From contig AP018794.1 in NCBI GenBank assembly GCA_009731425.1, positions 2,487,960 to 2,551,959 on the forward strand: a DNA stretch of 64,000 nt. The letters run 5' to 3'. The notes beneath the pieces were generated by a model that was not told where the DNA came from, did no database searches, and was given only the letters and a program-made list of their open reading frames with translations. Every line of letters begins with the position of its first letter. Within the stretch, counting starts at the first letter, position 1. Position numbers and translations under genes: made by a program. This stretch comes from Lachnospiraceae bacterium KM106-2. Lineage in GTDB: Bacteria; Bacillota; Clostridia; Lachnospirales; Lachnospiraceae. Below, piece by piece: positions 8,351 to 16,839 of this stretch.

Positions 8351-8535
8351 ACAATCCCCCCTATTTAGATTCTGTAAGCTTTCCTGCTCGGTAAGTATCT
8401 ATTGCAACGTTTGAAAAGTTAATATTTACCACAAATTTTAAAACTCTTTTTCTTTATTGTCAAACAATCATTTTGTTTCTCAGCTGCTGTATAAAAAATG
8501 GTTTAACTACAAATGCTGAAAGCTAAGGAGATGTT

Positions 8536-8940
8536 ATGATGAAACTAAAATACTTAAACTTATTCCCTATTTGCGGTGTTCTAGCCGCACCCCTTGCTAT
8601 CCTAGCTGCGACTGCTGACTTTACCGCAACAACTACCAATACGCCTAATATTCCGGTAAAATCAGTGGAATATGACAAGGAAGATGATGCCATCGAGGTT
8701 GACTTCTCTTCTAGAGTTATGGTCATGCCGACCGGAAAAGTAACTGTCGTTGATGATACCGGTGAAGATTATGGTGCTTACGTTAAAGGGCATGATGCCG
8801 ATGAGCTCGATCTTAATATCACCAATCTAAGACCAAATAAGAAATATACGATCACCATACCAGATATCAAAAACGAGGATGCTTCCAACTATGGTACTCT
8901 AACGATTGAATTTACAATGCCTATTTCCACCACGGATTAA
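8536..8940 (+). CDS. Small secreted protein, paralog of the 11144 gene
   Basis: A 134-residue protein with a signal peptide (about residues 1-26, cleavage near AATA). One beta-rich domain follows, with the pattern IPVKSVEYDKEDDAIEVDFS, a central KVTVVDD strand and NLRPNKKYTITIPDIK. The latter looks like an Fn3/Ig-like fold edge strand. The same domain occurs at the N-terminus of the protein encoded at 11144-11830. The two genes flank a two-component system, so the proteins may be its targets or extracellular signal partners. AAGGAG precedes tandem ATGs at 8536 and 8539; either may start. It is acidic, probably extracellular, and belongs to no family I can name. Confidence 0.8.
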   Translation: MMKLKYLNLFPICGVLAAPLAILAATADFTATTTNTPNIPVKSVEYDKEDDAIEVDFSSRVMVMPTGKVTVVDDTGEDYGAYVKGHDADELDLNITNLRPNKKYTITIPDIKNEDASNYGTLTIEFTMPISTTD

Positions 8941-8984
8941 ACGATAGGGCTATTTCCTAACCTTTTGAAATAGCCCTATCGTTT
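8939..8984. terminator. Bidirectional terminator, 18-bp perfect stem
   Basis: The arm AAACGATAGGGCTATTTC (8939-8956) pairs perfectly with 8967-8984 around a ten-base loop. It serves both the secreted-protein gene and the convergent histidine kinase gene, overlapping both stop codons. Confidence 0.85.
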
Positions 8985-10353
8985 ATTTTATTGGATAAAT
9001 TGGAAACCAAAATGGAAAGGTACTTCCGATTCCTTCTTCACTTTCTACAGTGACCTCTCCTTGATGTGCTGTCGCAATCCAACGAACCATTGCTAAACCA
9101 AGTCCTGAATTTGATTCCTCTTTGGATGTTCGCGCAGAATCTACTTGATAAAACCTTCTAAAGATTTTATCCTGCTCTTCTTTCGCAATTCCAATTCCGT
9201 TATCCTGAACAAAACCCTTGATTTTATCTTCTTCCCGCTTTAGAACGACCTTGATCCAGCCGCCTCTCCTTCCATAATGGATGGCATTTGAAATTAAATT
9301 CGTAAAGAAACGAATTAACATCATCTCATCACCATATAATACAAGTTCCTCTTCCACTTCCATCTCAATCCGAATCTGTTTTCGTTCTGCTTTCTCCCTT
9401 AACTCTTCTACGATTACCTCTACCAGTTCGCTGATGAAGATTTCTTCCAAAGAAAGTCTTTCCCTTCCTCCATCACTTCTTGCTAAGGTAAGTAACTGAC
9501 CTATCATGTTAGACATTCTGCTTGTCTGATGATAGATACTCTCTAATGCCTCCTTGGTCTCCTTATTATTTTTCTGCTCCATGGCATATTCACATTGAGA
9601 TAAGATCACACTGACCGGAGTACGAAGCTCATGAGATACATCCGATGTGAACTGTTTCTCCCTCTCAAATGCTTCATCTAATCGCTCAAACATTTGATCA
9701 AACTGCTCGGCAAGTTTATATAATTCATCCTCACCTTTACCAAGACCGATTCGCTTCGTCAGATCCTTTCCGCTGCTGATCTGCTCCACAGTTCTTCTCA
9801 TTTGATGGATTGGACGAAATGCCCTTCTAGTCAGTCGGTACCCTCCAATGATGGCGATCAGGATAATAATTGGCGATACAAAGAGTAAAACTCTTGTGGA
9901 TATCGTCTGACTTCCTCCATTCCCGCTCTCTACCATTCCTCTGATCAGCACGGTTCCATAATCAGAAACATGAGTGATTTTCTCATAAATGTACCAGTCT
10001 GCCCCTGTAATGATTATCTTTTTGATACCATCTGATGAAATACTTTTTTTAGGATTATAATTTTTAGGAAGTAATCCTAATAACATCTCATTGTCCCTAT
10101 CATAGATGGATAGATAGACTCCCTGATCTAAAAAATCGATCTCATCATCAACTTCTAACACTCCATCCTCATACTCAATTTCATCTGCTGCCTCGTCCAC
10201 CATATGAATAAGATGATCTTTTACGGATTTCTCCATAATCTTATCGCTTACTAAATAAGTAAAGGTTGTCATTATAATTGCTAAAATGCAGAAAAAAATC
10301 GTATACCATAATGTTACTTTCCATATGATCGTAAGCTTTCGTTTTCCTATCAT
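8983..10353 (-). CDS. Membrane sensor histidine kinase
   Basis: A 456-residue kinase with the classical order: TM1 (about 8-34), an extracytoplasmic sensor of about 120 residues, TM2 (about 155-173) and a HAMP linker. It then has a HisKA dimer with His241 in FTSDVSHELRTPVSVI, and an HATPase domain with an N box (NLISNAIHYGRRGG), DNGIGIAKEE and GLGLAMV. The C-terminus is WFPIYPIK. The kinase should autophosphorylate His241 and pass phosphate to the response regulator encoded four bases upstream. The small acidic sensor domain is like those of envelope-stress sensors. The two flanking secreted paralogs suggest a cell-surface signal. Confidence 0.93.
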   Translation of the reverse strand: MIGKRKLTIIWKVTLWYTIFFCILAIIMTTFTYLVSDKIMEKSVKDHLIHMVDEAADEIEYEDGVLEVDDEIDFLDQGVYLSIYDRDNEMLLGLLPKNYNPKKSISSDGIKKIIITGADWYIYEKITHVSDYGTVLIRGMVESGNGGSQTISTRVLLFVSPIIILIAIIGGYRLTRRAFRPIHQMRRTVEQISSGKDLTKRIGLGKGEDELYKLAEQFDQMFERLDEAFEREKQFTSDVSHELRTPVSVILSQCEYAMEQKNNKETKEALESIYHQTSRMSNMIGQLLTLARSDGGRERLSLEEIFISELVEVIVEELREKAERKQIRIEMEVEEELVLYGDEMMLIRFFTNLISNAIHYGRRGGWIKVVLKREEDKIKGFVQDNGIGIAKEEQDKIFRRFYQVDSARTSKEESNSGLGLAMVRWIATAHQGEVTVESEEGIGSTFPFWFPIYPIK

Positions 10354-10357
10354 ATGC

Positions 10358-11029
10358 TCACTCTTCCCTCAATACGTAACCGACACCGCGAATGGTATGG
10401 ATCAATTTTAGCTCATATGGCTCATCGATCTTCTTTCGTAAGTAACGAATATAAACATCGATCACATTGGAACCACCATCATAATCAAAATTCCAAAGAT
10501 TCTGCTCTATTTTATCCCGACTAAGCACTACCCCTTGATTTCGGATCAAATATTCTAATAAAGAAAACTCTTTACTGGATAATCGAATTATTGTATTGTC
10601 TCGTTTCACCACATGCTTTTCACAATCAACACAAAGATCAGCAAGTTGATAGACATTGGTTGCTTCGTTTGTACTTCTTCTTGTCATCACACGAATTCTT
10701 GCTAATAACTCCTCGAAAGCAAATGGCTTGATCAAATAATCATCTGCTCCGCTATCAAGTCCCATTACCCGATCCTCAATACTGTCTTTTGCTGTTAGCA
10801 ATAGCACTTTCGTCTTATTTCGCTCTCGTCTGATCTTTTGCACCAATTCGAGTCCGTTCATTTCAGGAAGCATGACATCCAATAAAATCACATCATATTC
10901 CCCAGCTTCAATATAATCAAGTGCTTCTTGTCCATCATAGCAAGAATCCACATTGTAGTTTGCCTTGAGCAAACGTTTAGTTAGGATCTCATTCAAGTCC
11001 CTTTCATCTTCTACAACTAATAATCTCAT
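10358..11029 (-). CDS. OmpR/PhoB-family response regulator
   Basis: A 223-residue regulator with a receiver domain (acidic pocket VEDERD, phospho-acceptor Asp51 in VILLDVMLPEMNG, Thr in LLLTAKDS, Lys in DDYLIKPF) and a C-terminal winged helix ending in HTIRGVGYVL. It forms an operon with the histidine kinase, whose start lies four bases after this stop codon. Its promoter must lie in the 114-bp intergenic region shared with the divergent secreted-protein gene. There a PhoB-like direct repeat (11054-11071) is a natural binding site. Confidence 0.95.
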   Translation of the reverse strand: MRLLVVEDERDLNEILTKRLLKANYNVDSCYDGQEALDYIEAGEYDVILLDVMLPEMNGLELVQKIRRERNKTKVLLLTAKDSIEDRVMGLDSGADDYLIKPFAFEELLARIRVMTRRSTNEATNVYQLADLCVDCEKHVVKRDNTIIRLSSKEFSLLEYLIRNQGVVLSRDKIEQNLWNFDYDGGSNVIDVYIRYLRKKIDEPYELKLIHTIRGVGYVLREE

Positions 11030-11053
11030 ATCAATTTTTAATTCCTTTTTTTC

Positions 11054-11086
11054 TTTAATGTGGTTTTAATGTTTTCATTTTATACT
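11054..11086 (+). promoter_or_regulatory. Activator-type promoter with Pho-box-like direct repeat
   Basis: TTTAATG occurs twice (11054-11060 and 11065-11071) with a four-base spacer, giving the 11-bp period used by tandem OmpR/PhoB-family dimers. A good -10 box TATACT follows at 11081-11086, while the -35 position carries no TTGACA. This is the layout of a promoter whose -35 is replaced by an activator site. The obvious candidate is the response regulator encoded divergently at 10358-11029. Confidence 0.6.
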
Positions 11087-11143
11087 AAGCAAGAACTCAA
11101 AGCAAACAATCAAATTATTTTAAAGAATAAAGGAGAATTTATT

Positions 11144-11830
11144 ATGAAAATCAAACATTTTGCAGTTGTTATGGCCATTTGTGCAATGGCAGTACCTGTT
11201 TCTGGCTTAGCTGCCAATGCAACTTTTACTTCCGCAACTAAAAATACAACAAAGATCAATGTAAAATCAGTAAATTACGATTATGATGACTCTGATGATG
11301 ATATTGAAATTGATTTTTCATCTAAGATTAGATTAAAATCATCCGCAAAAGCAACCGTAAAAGATAGTTCTAACAAGACTTATAAAACATACATTGAAGA
11401 TCGTGATAATAATGAGATTGACCTTGATGTAAGCAATTTAAAAGCAGGCAAAAAATATACTGTAACGATTACTGGAATCAAGAAATCAAGTGCGTCAAAA
11501 TATGGTACCCTTACTCTTACTTTCAGCATTCCAAAAGCATCTACTGCTCTTGTTAAAGAAGTGGATTATGATATAGACGATAAAGAAGTCACTTTCGACT
11601 TCAGACGAAATGTATCTTATAAAAATGCAAAAGTGATCATCACCAATACAAGCAGCACAAAGACTTATACAACGAAGATCACAGAAAAAGACAACGATGA
11701 ATTATCCGTTCGCGTAAGCGGTTTAACAAAAGGTAACACTTATAAATACAAGATCACAGGTGTAACAGATAAAAGTACTGGAAGTAGTAAAACACTAAGC
11801 GGAACTTTTCGTGCAGTAGACGCTGACTAA
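11144..11830 (+). CDS. Secreted two-domain beta-rich protein
   Basis: A 228-residue protein with a signal peptide (about 1-23, ending SGLAAN). Two related domains follow. The first (about 30-130) is clearly homologous to the protein at 8536: VKSVNYDYDD, IEIDFSSKIRLK, NLKAGKKYTVTITGIKKSSA. The second (about 135-228) repeats the pattern: KEVDYDIDDKEVTFDF, GLTKGNTYKYKITG. The folds look Ig/Fn3-like, and the protein is rich in Thr, Lys and Asp. I start at the ATG 11144 because AAAGGAG lies upstream and the signal peptide begins there. Its promoter has a PhoB-type repeat, so it is probably induced by the adjacent two-component system. Confidence 0.85.
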   Translation: MKIKHFAVVMAICAMAVPVSGLAANATFTSATKNTTKINVKSVNYDYDDSDDDIEIDFSSKIRLKSSAKATVKDSSNKTYKTYIEDRDNNEIDLDVSNLKAGKKYTVTITGIKKSSASKYGTLTLTFSIPKASTALVKEVDYDIDDKEVTFDFRRNVSYKNAKVIITNTSSTKTYTTKITEKDNDELSVRVSGLTKGNTYKYKITGVTDKSTGSSKTLSGTFRAVDAD

Positions 11831-11865
11831 GACTGCGTAACACCTCTGATCTAGTATTATAATTC

Positions 11866-12210
11866 TTAAAATATTCCAATCAAAACAATACCAATAATAT
11901 AGATAAGACAACTCCCACAGATTGCACTTGGGAGCCAGAATCCAATCATCCCTATCTTGTTATGTATACGAGTTTTTAAATCACCAAAATAATAGGCTCC
12001 AATACTAGCAAGTAACATAGGTATGGTTCCGATCGCAAGCCATACAAAAGCTGCTTCCTGATACGTTGTTGGAAGCATGGCATCTGGATCAACTAGTTTT
12101 TTTGAATTTGATAATACGATGATAACTAATAGGGTAACCGCTACGACTCCAATCATATAACTACATCGAACAATCGTTTTTGCTACCCTGTTTTTATTTT
12201 GATTACTCAT
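11866..12210 (-). CDS. Small membrane protein, unknown function
   Basis: A 114-residue protein with a short basic N-terminus and three predicted membrane helices (about 17-36, 52-72 and 88-112), separated by a PTTYQEAAF loop and a charged loop (GDLKTRIHNK). No family recognised. AGGGAG lies nine bases before the ATG. It stands alone between the secreted-protein gene and the permease terminator. The N-terminal half resembles small membrane proteins found singly in clostridial genomes. Confidence 0.6.
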   Translation of the reverse strand: MSNQNKNRVAKTIVRCSYMIGVVAVTLLVIIVLSNSKKLVDPDAMLPTTYQEAAFVWLAIGTIPMLLASIGAYYFGDLKTRIHNKIGMIGFWLPSAICGSCLIYIIGIVLIGIF

Positions 12211-12285
12211 TTTCGGATACTCCCTAATAGTTATTCTTACTCTTATAGAATAACTGATACAAATTGCAAAAGAAACACCAATCTA

Positions 12286-12311
12286 AAAGGAGAGCTAAAA
12301 AGCTCTCCTTT
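12286..12311. terminator. Terminator, 11-bp perfect stem with AAAA loop
   Basis: AAAGGAGAGCT (12286-12296) pairs perfectly with 12301-12311. It follows the permease gene on the minus strand and has T-tracts on both sides. Confidence 0.75.
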
Positions 12312-12321
12312 CTTTACTAAT

Positions 12322-13644
12322 TCATTCTTTATTTTTCTTTCCCACATAGGAATACAATGGGAGGCCGATCAAAGTTATGATAATTCCGCCCAAAGAAATC
12401 CAAGGATCCGTAAACAATTGATTAATGATTACGAATGCTCCACCTAATATTGCTAATATTGGAATCACCGGATACAGTGGAACTCGATATGGTCGATCCA
12501 TATCTGGTTTGTTCTTTCTAAGGATCATAACACCAATAAAAGTCAGTACATAAAATACCCAGACTACAAAAATCGTTAAATCAGTCAGTAAATTAAATTG
12601 TCCTGTCAATGCATATAGGCAAGCAAGAATTGCGATAAGCCAGATCGCACAATAAGGGGAGCTTCCCTTATTTACTCTGGAAAGTGCTTTGCTACCAGGG
12701 ATCAAATCCTGTTTTGCCAACGCATAAGGAATTCTTGAACCCGTCAGCACATAACCATTCGCAGTACCAAATACGGATATTAATATCCCTGCTGAAATGA
12801 GCTTTCCTCCAATATTCCCAAAAATCCTTGTCGCAACAAGAGATGCAGGTGAAGTGACACTTGCTAACTCACTGGCAGGAGCGATCCATAAATAAGCAAC
12901 ATTGATTACAAGATAAATTGCCATTACTAAAGCTAATCCACCAACGATAGCTTTCGGAAGATCCCTTCCTGGGTGTTTCATTTCCCCAGCAATAGCTCCG
13001 ACATTGATCCATCCATCATAAGCAAACAAGGTAGCGATCAATACCTGTCCTAACGTATTGGTTATATTGACACCATCGCCCGTCATTGGATGCAGAATTG
13101 GTGCTGGACTTCCCTTTATAAAACCAAAGATGATAATAAGGGCAAGCGGAACTAATTTCCCAATGGTGGCAATTGTTTGTATCAAGCCTCCAAAGGAAGA
13201 TCCTAATACATTACATAATGCAATTACGATAATAATTCCAATAGCGATCGATAAAATCACGAGATTGCTATCTTCATTTGCTCCTAACAACTCTGCAGCC
13301 TGCTTTGCAAAAATAACTGCACATGCTGCTATGGTTCCAGGAAAAAATAGGACCGTCTGCATCCATCCTGTAAGAAATCCATATCGTTTTCCATAGATTT
13401 CTTCGATATAGATCATCATACCACCAGTCCTTGGAATTGCTGCAGATACTTCTGTTGCTGTAAGACAACCTGCAATGGTGATAAGACCACCTATAATCCA
13501 AGCAATGATACCTAAACCAGGAGCACCATTTGTTGCTGTATAAATTGCCTGTGGTTTAAAAAACACACCTGAACCGATGACTAATCCAACAACAGTGGAA
13601 AAAGCCGCTAGGAAACCTAAGTTTTTTTCTAATCCTTTACTCAT
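12322..13644 (-). CDS. APC-superfamily amino acid permease/exchanger
   Basis: A 440-residue, twelve-helix amino acid transporter. The first helix carries the substrate-binding signature GLVIGSGVFFKPQAI. It is followed by EVSAAIPRTGGMMIYIEEIYG and FAYDGWINVGAIAGEMKHPGRDLPKAI, typical of LAT-like exchangers such as the serine/threonine exchanger SteT. The shorter start at 13644 is chosen because GGAGG lies five bases upstream; the longer frame to 13668 would begin inside that site. The exact amino acids carried cannot be read from sequence. Confidence 0.9.
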   Translation of the reverse strand: MSKGLEKNLGFLAAFSTVVGLVIGSGVFFKPQAIYTATNGAPGLGIIAWIIGGLITIAGCLTATEVSAAIPRTGGMMIYIEEIYGKRYGFLTGWMQTVLFFPGTIAACAVIFAKQAAELLGANEDSNLVILSIAIGIIIVIALCNVLGSSFGGLIQTIATIGKLVPLALIIIFGFIKGSPAPILHPMTGDGVNITNTLGQVLIATLFAYDGWINVGAIAGEMKHPGRDLPKAIVGGLALVMAIYLVINVAYLWIAPASELASVTSPASLVATRIFGNIGGKLISAGILISVFGTANGYVLTGSRIPYALAKQDLIPGSKALSRVNKGSSPYCAIWLIAILACLYALTGQFNLLTDLTIFVVWVFYVLTFIGVMILRKNKPDMDRPYRVPLYPVIPILAILGGAFVIINQLFTDPWISLGGIIITLIGLPLYSYVGKKNKE

Positions 13645-13713
13645 AACTACCTCCAAGGTACAGTACATAAAAAACCATAGAGATAGTATCTCCCAATTCC
13701 CTAGAACTATTTA

Positions 13714-14199
13714 TTAATTAAAACGAAGTCTCATCTGATACCAGATCACATTACCATGCTCTGATCCTGATATTCCTTCATTAATAAAACCAAATTTCGC
13801 ATAATAAGAAAGCAATCTTTCTTTGCAAGTAAGTACTAAACCTTCTCTTCCTTCTTCTTTCGCATCTTTTATCACACGATTCATGATCGCCGCGGCACAT
13901 CCTCTTCTTCGATATTCTGGGATTGTATTGACTCCAAATATCATCTGCCACTTTCCATCTTCTTTATGCATGCTGGCATCCTCATACATTTCATCGCAAA
14001 GATCAGTCTCATCCGTTACCATTCCATCGATAAATCCAACCAATGTCCCTTCCTCATATAAAAGCCAAAAATGATTTCCATAATAGGATAATCGTTCTTT
14101 GATCTGCTCCTTTGTGGCTGCTTCCGCCTGTGGGAAACAAGCTGCTTCTACACCAGCAATTGCTTGCAGATCATCCATTGTCGCTTTTCTTATTTTCAT
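13714..14199 (-). CDS. GNAT-family N-acetyltransferase
   Basis: A 161-residue GNAT with motif A as VNTIPEYRRRGCAAAIMNRVI and a C-terminal RLLSYYAKFGFINEGISGS segment. The central loop (DGMVTDETDLCDEMYEDASMHKEDG) is typical of a clostridial subgroup often described as acetyltransferases of small amines. I start at the ATG ending at 14199, eight bases after AAAGGA. The longer frame would overlap the upstream MATE gene. It may be co-transcribed with that MATE gene, whose stop lies 26 bases upstream. Confidence 0.85.
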   Translation of the reverse strand: MKIRKATMDDLQAIAGVEAACFPQAEAATKEQIKERLSYYGNHFWLLYEEGTLVGFIDGMVTDETDLCDEMYEDASMHKEDGKWQMIFGVNTIPEYRRRGCAAAIMNRVIKDAKEEGREGLVLTCKERLLSYYAKFGFINEGISGSEHGNVIWYQMRLRFN

Positions 14200-14225
14200 A
14201 TAGAATTTCCTTTCTATTCGTTCTC

Positions 14226-15575
14226 TTATGATTCTAAACTCTGTATCCATTTTCTTCTTTTAAAAATAATGAGTCCAATTCCAAAACGAACGCACTCTTC
14301 TAATGATAGTATAAAATATACATACGGAATTGACAAATTCCAAATAAATGCACTCAAAAGTCCTAATGGCACCCCAAAAATCCAAGTTCCGATCAGATCA
14401 ATAAACATTACATACTTTGTCTTTCCACCACTCCGAAGCACACCGCCTCCTAATATCATATTTTGAACTTTTACAGGTGAAATAATGGCAAAGGCAATTA
14501 ATAGCTGCCAGCCGACCATCTTAACAGAATCCTCTACCTGATATATTCCCACATATATTTTGCTTAAGAATACCAACGCCAACGATAAAGTTACAGAGCC
14601 TGCAAATCCATACCACAATAACTGCTTTGCCTCTTTATATGCCTGTTCATATTGCTTTTTGCCAAGTGATTTTCCGATTATGATGGATGCTGCCTGAGCT
14701 AAACCACTTAATGCTCCGATCAATAATCCCTGAATGGGATTGGTAAGTGTCATTGCTGCACAGTCCTTTGTTCCCATTCTACCATAGATAGCAGCATACA
14801 CATTTTCTCCAATGCTCCAGAATAACTCTGTGACTAAGATTGGAAGTAACATAGAAAGATATTGAGACATATTAAATCTTTGTTTTCTAATGGAATGATA
14901 AAGGCTTTTTTTCTCCTTCTTCGTGTACCTGCAAAATAAGATAAGTATTAATAGAAAATTAGCCAGCTGGGAGATTACCGTTGCGATGGCAGCACCATCC
15001 ACACCCATTACTGGAAATCCAAACTTGCCAAAGATCAAGATATAGTTCAGTCCTGTATTTAATAAAATTGCTACAATGGTTGCATAAAGCGGCAATAGCG
15101 CCTTTCCTACACAACGAAGCATCGTTGATAATAACGTCGCACCTGCCATTGGTAAATAAGTTGCCGCGATCATTCGAAGATAACGAGCTGCCATATTTCC
15201 GGTTGCATTCTCTTTTGTATAAATTGACATAATTCCTCCTGGGCTGATCACACATAGGAATGTAAAGAAAACAGCGAATCCAAGTGCAACTGCAAGATTT
15301 AAATAAAAACTACGGCTAACTTCTTTCTCATCCTTTTTTCCTAAATATTGAGCGATCATAATTCCTGCTACCGCTCCAACCGCTGCAATTAAAACTGAAA
15401 ATATAGAAGAAAACTTGCCTGCCAGTCCAATTCCGGCAATGCTGACACTTCCTAACTGTCCGATCATGATCTGGTCTACCATACTAAAAGATGATTGCAA
15501 CATGGATTGTAATGTAACGGGAATTGCGATATTACATACTTCTCTAAAAAACAGATGTTTCTTCATAGAATCCAC
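14226..15575 (-). CDS. MATE-family multidrug efflux transporter
   Basis: A 449-residue, twelve-helix cation-coupled drug/toxin exporter with two related six-helix halves. The first half contains the family motif PVTLQSMLQSSFSMVDQIMIGQLGSVSIAGIGLAGKFS and the second a matching TNPIQGLLIGALSGLAQAASIIIG. Cargo is unknown. A perfect 16-bp palindrome (15621-15636) lies in its promoter region, suggesting control by a MarR- or TetR-type repressor. The adjacent minus-strand GNAT gene may form a resistance-like pair with it. Confidence 0.93.
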   Translation of the reverse strand: MDSMKKHLFFREVCNIAIPVTLQSMLQSSFSMVDQIMIGQLGSVSIAGIGLAGKFSSIFSVLIAAVGAVAGIMIAQYLGKKDEKEVSRSFYLNLAVALGFAVFFTFLCVISPGGIMSIYTKENATGNMAARYLRMIAATYLPMAGATLLSTMLRCVGKALLPLYATIVAILLNTGLNYILIFGKFGFPVMGVDGAAIATVISQLANFLLILILFCRYTKKEKKSLYHSIRKQRFNMSQYLSMLLPILVTELFWSIGENVYAAIYGRMGTKDCAAMTLTNPIQGLLIGALSGLAQAASIIIGKSLGKKQYEQAYKEAKQLLWYGFAGSVTLSLALVFLSKIYVGIYQVEDSVKMVGWQLLIAFAIISPVKVQNMILGGGVLRSGGKTKYVMFIDLIGTWIFGVPLGLLSAFIWNLSIPYVYFILSLEECVRFGIGLIIFKRRKWIQSLES

Positions 15576-15620
15576 TTCCTCATATAAATTTGTATGTCTT
15601 TCTACCTCAATTCTATGTTA

Positions 15621-15636
15621 GTACCTAGCTAGGTAC
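15621..15636 (-). promoter_or_regulatory. Perfect 16-bp palindrome, probable operator
   Basis: GTACCTAGCTAGGTAC is fully self-complementary and lies about 46 bp upstream of the MATE start codon, where the promoter should be. Operators of this form are common for MarR-type repressors that control MATE pumps. No such regulator gene is adjacent, so the protein that binds is unknown. Confidence 0.55.
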
Positions 15637-15663
15637 AATAGGTTAATCGCGTAACCCATTCCA

Positions 15664-15713
15664 AAAAGAAAACGATGAAATTGTGCAGATTGCGCAACTC
15701 ATCGTTTTCTTTT
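15664..15713 (-). terminator. Terminator of the LacI-type gene
   Basis: AAAAGAAAACGATGA pairs perfectly with TCATCGTTTTCTTTT (15699-15713 with 15664-15678), with additional inner pairing and a T-tract on the minus strand. It overlaps the last codons of the frame-restored LacI gene. Confidence 0.75.
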
Positions 15714-16713
15714 AGAGCTTTCTCTTTCTACCAGTTTCACCGGAAGCTTAATTATCGTTCCTTCTTCTTCCCCACTTTTTTAGTTTCTTCAATGTCTCAA
15801 TTGCAAGCTTTGCTCTTTGTCCACCATCCTGTCTTACCGAACTCAACGTCGGGGATATCTGCTTGCAGATAGGATTATCATCAAATCCAACGATCGCTAT
15901 CTCTTCTGGAATCTGAACTTGCTGTGTACTCAAAAACTGCATCAGATCCATCGCATAATAATCTGATACCGCAAAAATAGCTGAATATCCCTTTAGTTCC
16001 TCTAGATGCTTATGATAGAACTGATTACGTTCTCTCTCTATCATTGGGATCTGTAGAAAATCTGCTCCATTATCTCCAAATCCCTCTTGAAATCCTCGAT
16101 ATCGTTCTAAATCCATACATAATTTATTATCGGAGATACAAAGTGCCTTCTTATGCCCTTGATTCCTAAAGTATTCTCCCACTTGATAACCTCCATCATA
16201 GTTATCAATGGTTAAGTTACAGATTCTCTTTGGCTTCTGAAAGAATCCATCATAAACAACAAAGGGAATGTGCATAAACTCTCTTAGCTTCACATAATCT
16301 TCTTCACAAAATCCAATAATGACCATACCCTCTAGATTCCACATAGATCCAAACTTAACAATATCCTCTATCTTTTGCGTAACCTTTACCATCATAAAAT
16401 AGCCTGACTTTTCTATCTCCGCCGAAAGATAGTTCATGGAAGACGCAATAAAAGCATCCTCTAGAACATGCCCTTCATACTTCTTGTGATCATTAACTAC
16501 AATACCTATCATTCTGGAATCATTCTGTGCCAATAGAATACCTGCCATACTCGGAACATACTTTCGTTCCTCTAATAATTGCTCCACTCGCCGGACTGTT
16601 TCATCTGATATCTTCTTTGTTTTACCATGAATTACATTCGATACCGTAGCTGTACTTACCCCTAATTCTTCTGCAATATCCAGGATCCTTACTCTTCTAC
16701 CTTCATTTTGCAT
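15699..16713 (-). pseudogene. LacI/GalR-family regulator with C-terminal frameshift
   Basis: The open frame (15748-16713, 321 codons) encodes a LacI-type repressor. It has an N-terminal helix-turn-helix (ILDIAEELGVSTATVSNVI), a YVPS hinge-like segment and a periplasmic-binding-protein-like sugar domain (IVGFDDNPICKQISPTLSSV). After KKLK it runs into WGRRRNDN and stops. One frame over, the same DNA continues SGEEEGTIIKLPVKLVERES, the canonical end of LacI proteins, to a TGA at 15699. The switch lies at six A residues (plus-strand T6 at 15776-15781), so one extra A explains it. Only the last helix/strand is altered, so the protein may still fold. It sits between two MATE genes; its operator is not identified. 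Confidence 0.85.
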
Positions 16714-16784
16714 TTTCTATGTACTGCCTTCCGTTATTATTTTACTCTCCTCATCATACCACTTTACTAAAATGATATAAATGC

Positions 16785-16837
16785 AAAAAGAGTTTCTGCC
16801 TCATAGGAATTTCTTCTATGAGACAAAAACTCTTTTT
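16785..16837 (-). terminator. Terminator of the MATE gene at 16840
   Basis: AAAAAGAGTTT and CTCATAG pair with CTATGAG and AAACTCTTTTT in a long stem with two mismatches, ending in a T-run on both strands. It lies directly after the MATE stop codon. Confidence 0.75.
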
Positions 16838-16839
16838 AT

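Noticed and set aside
15770..15785. The A-AAA-AAG heptamer at the LacI frameshift site looked like a programmed -1 slippery site.
   Set aside because: The conserved C-terminus is in the +1 frame; a -1 shift leads to a different, short, non-conserved tail.
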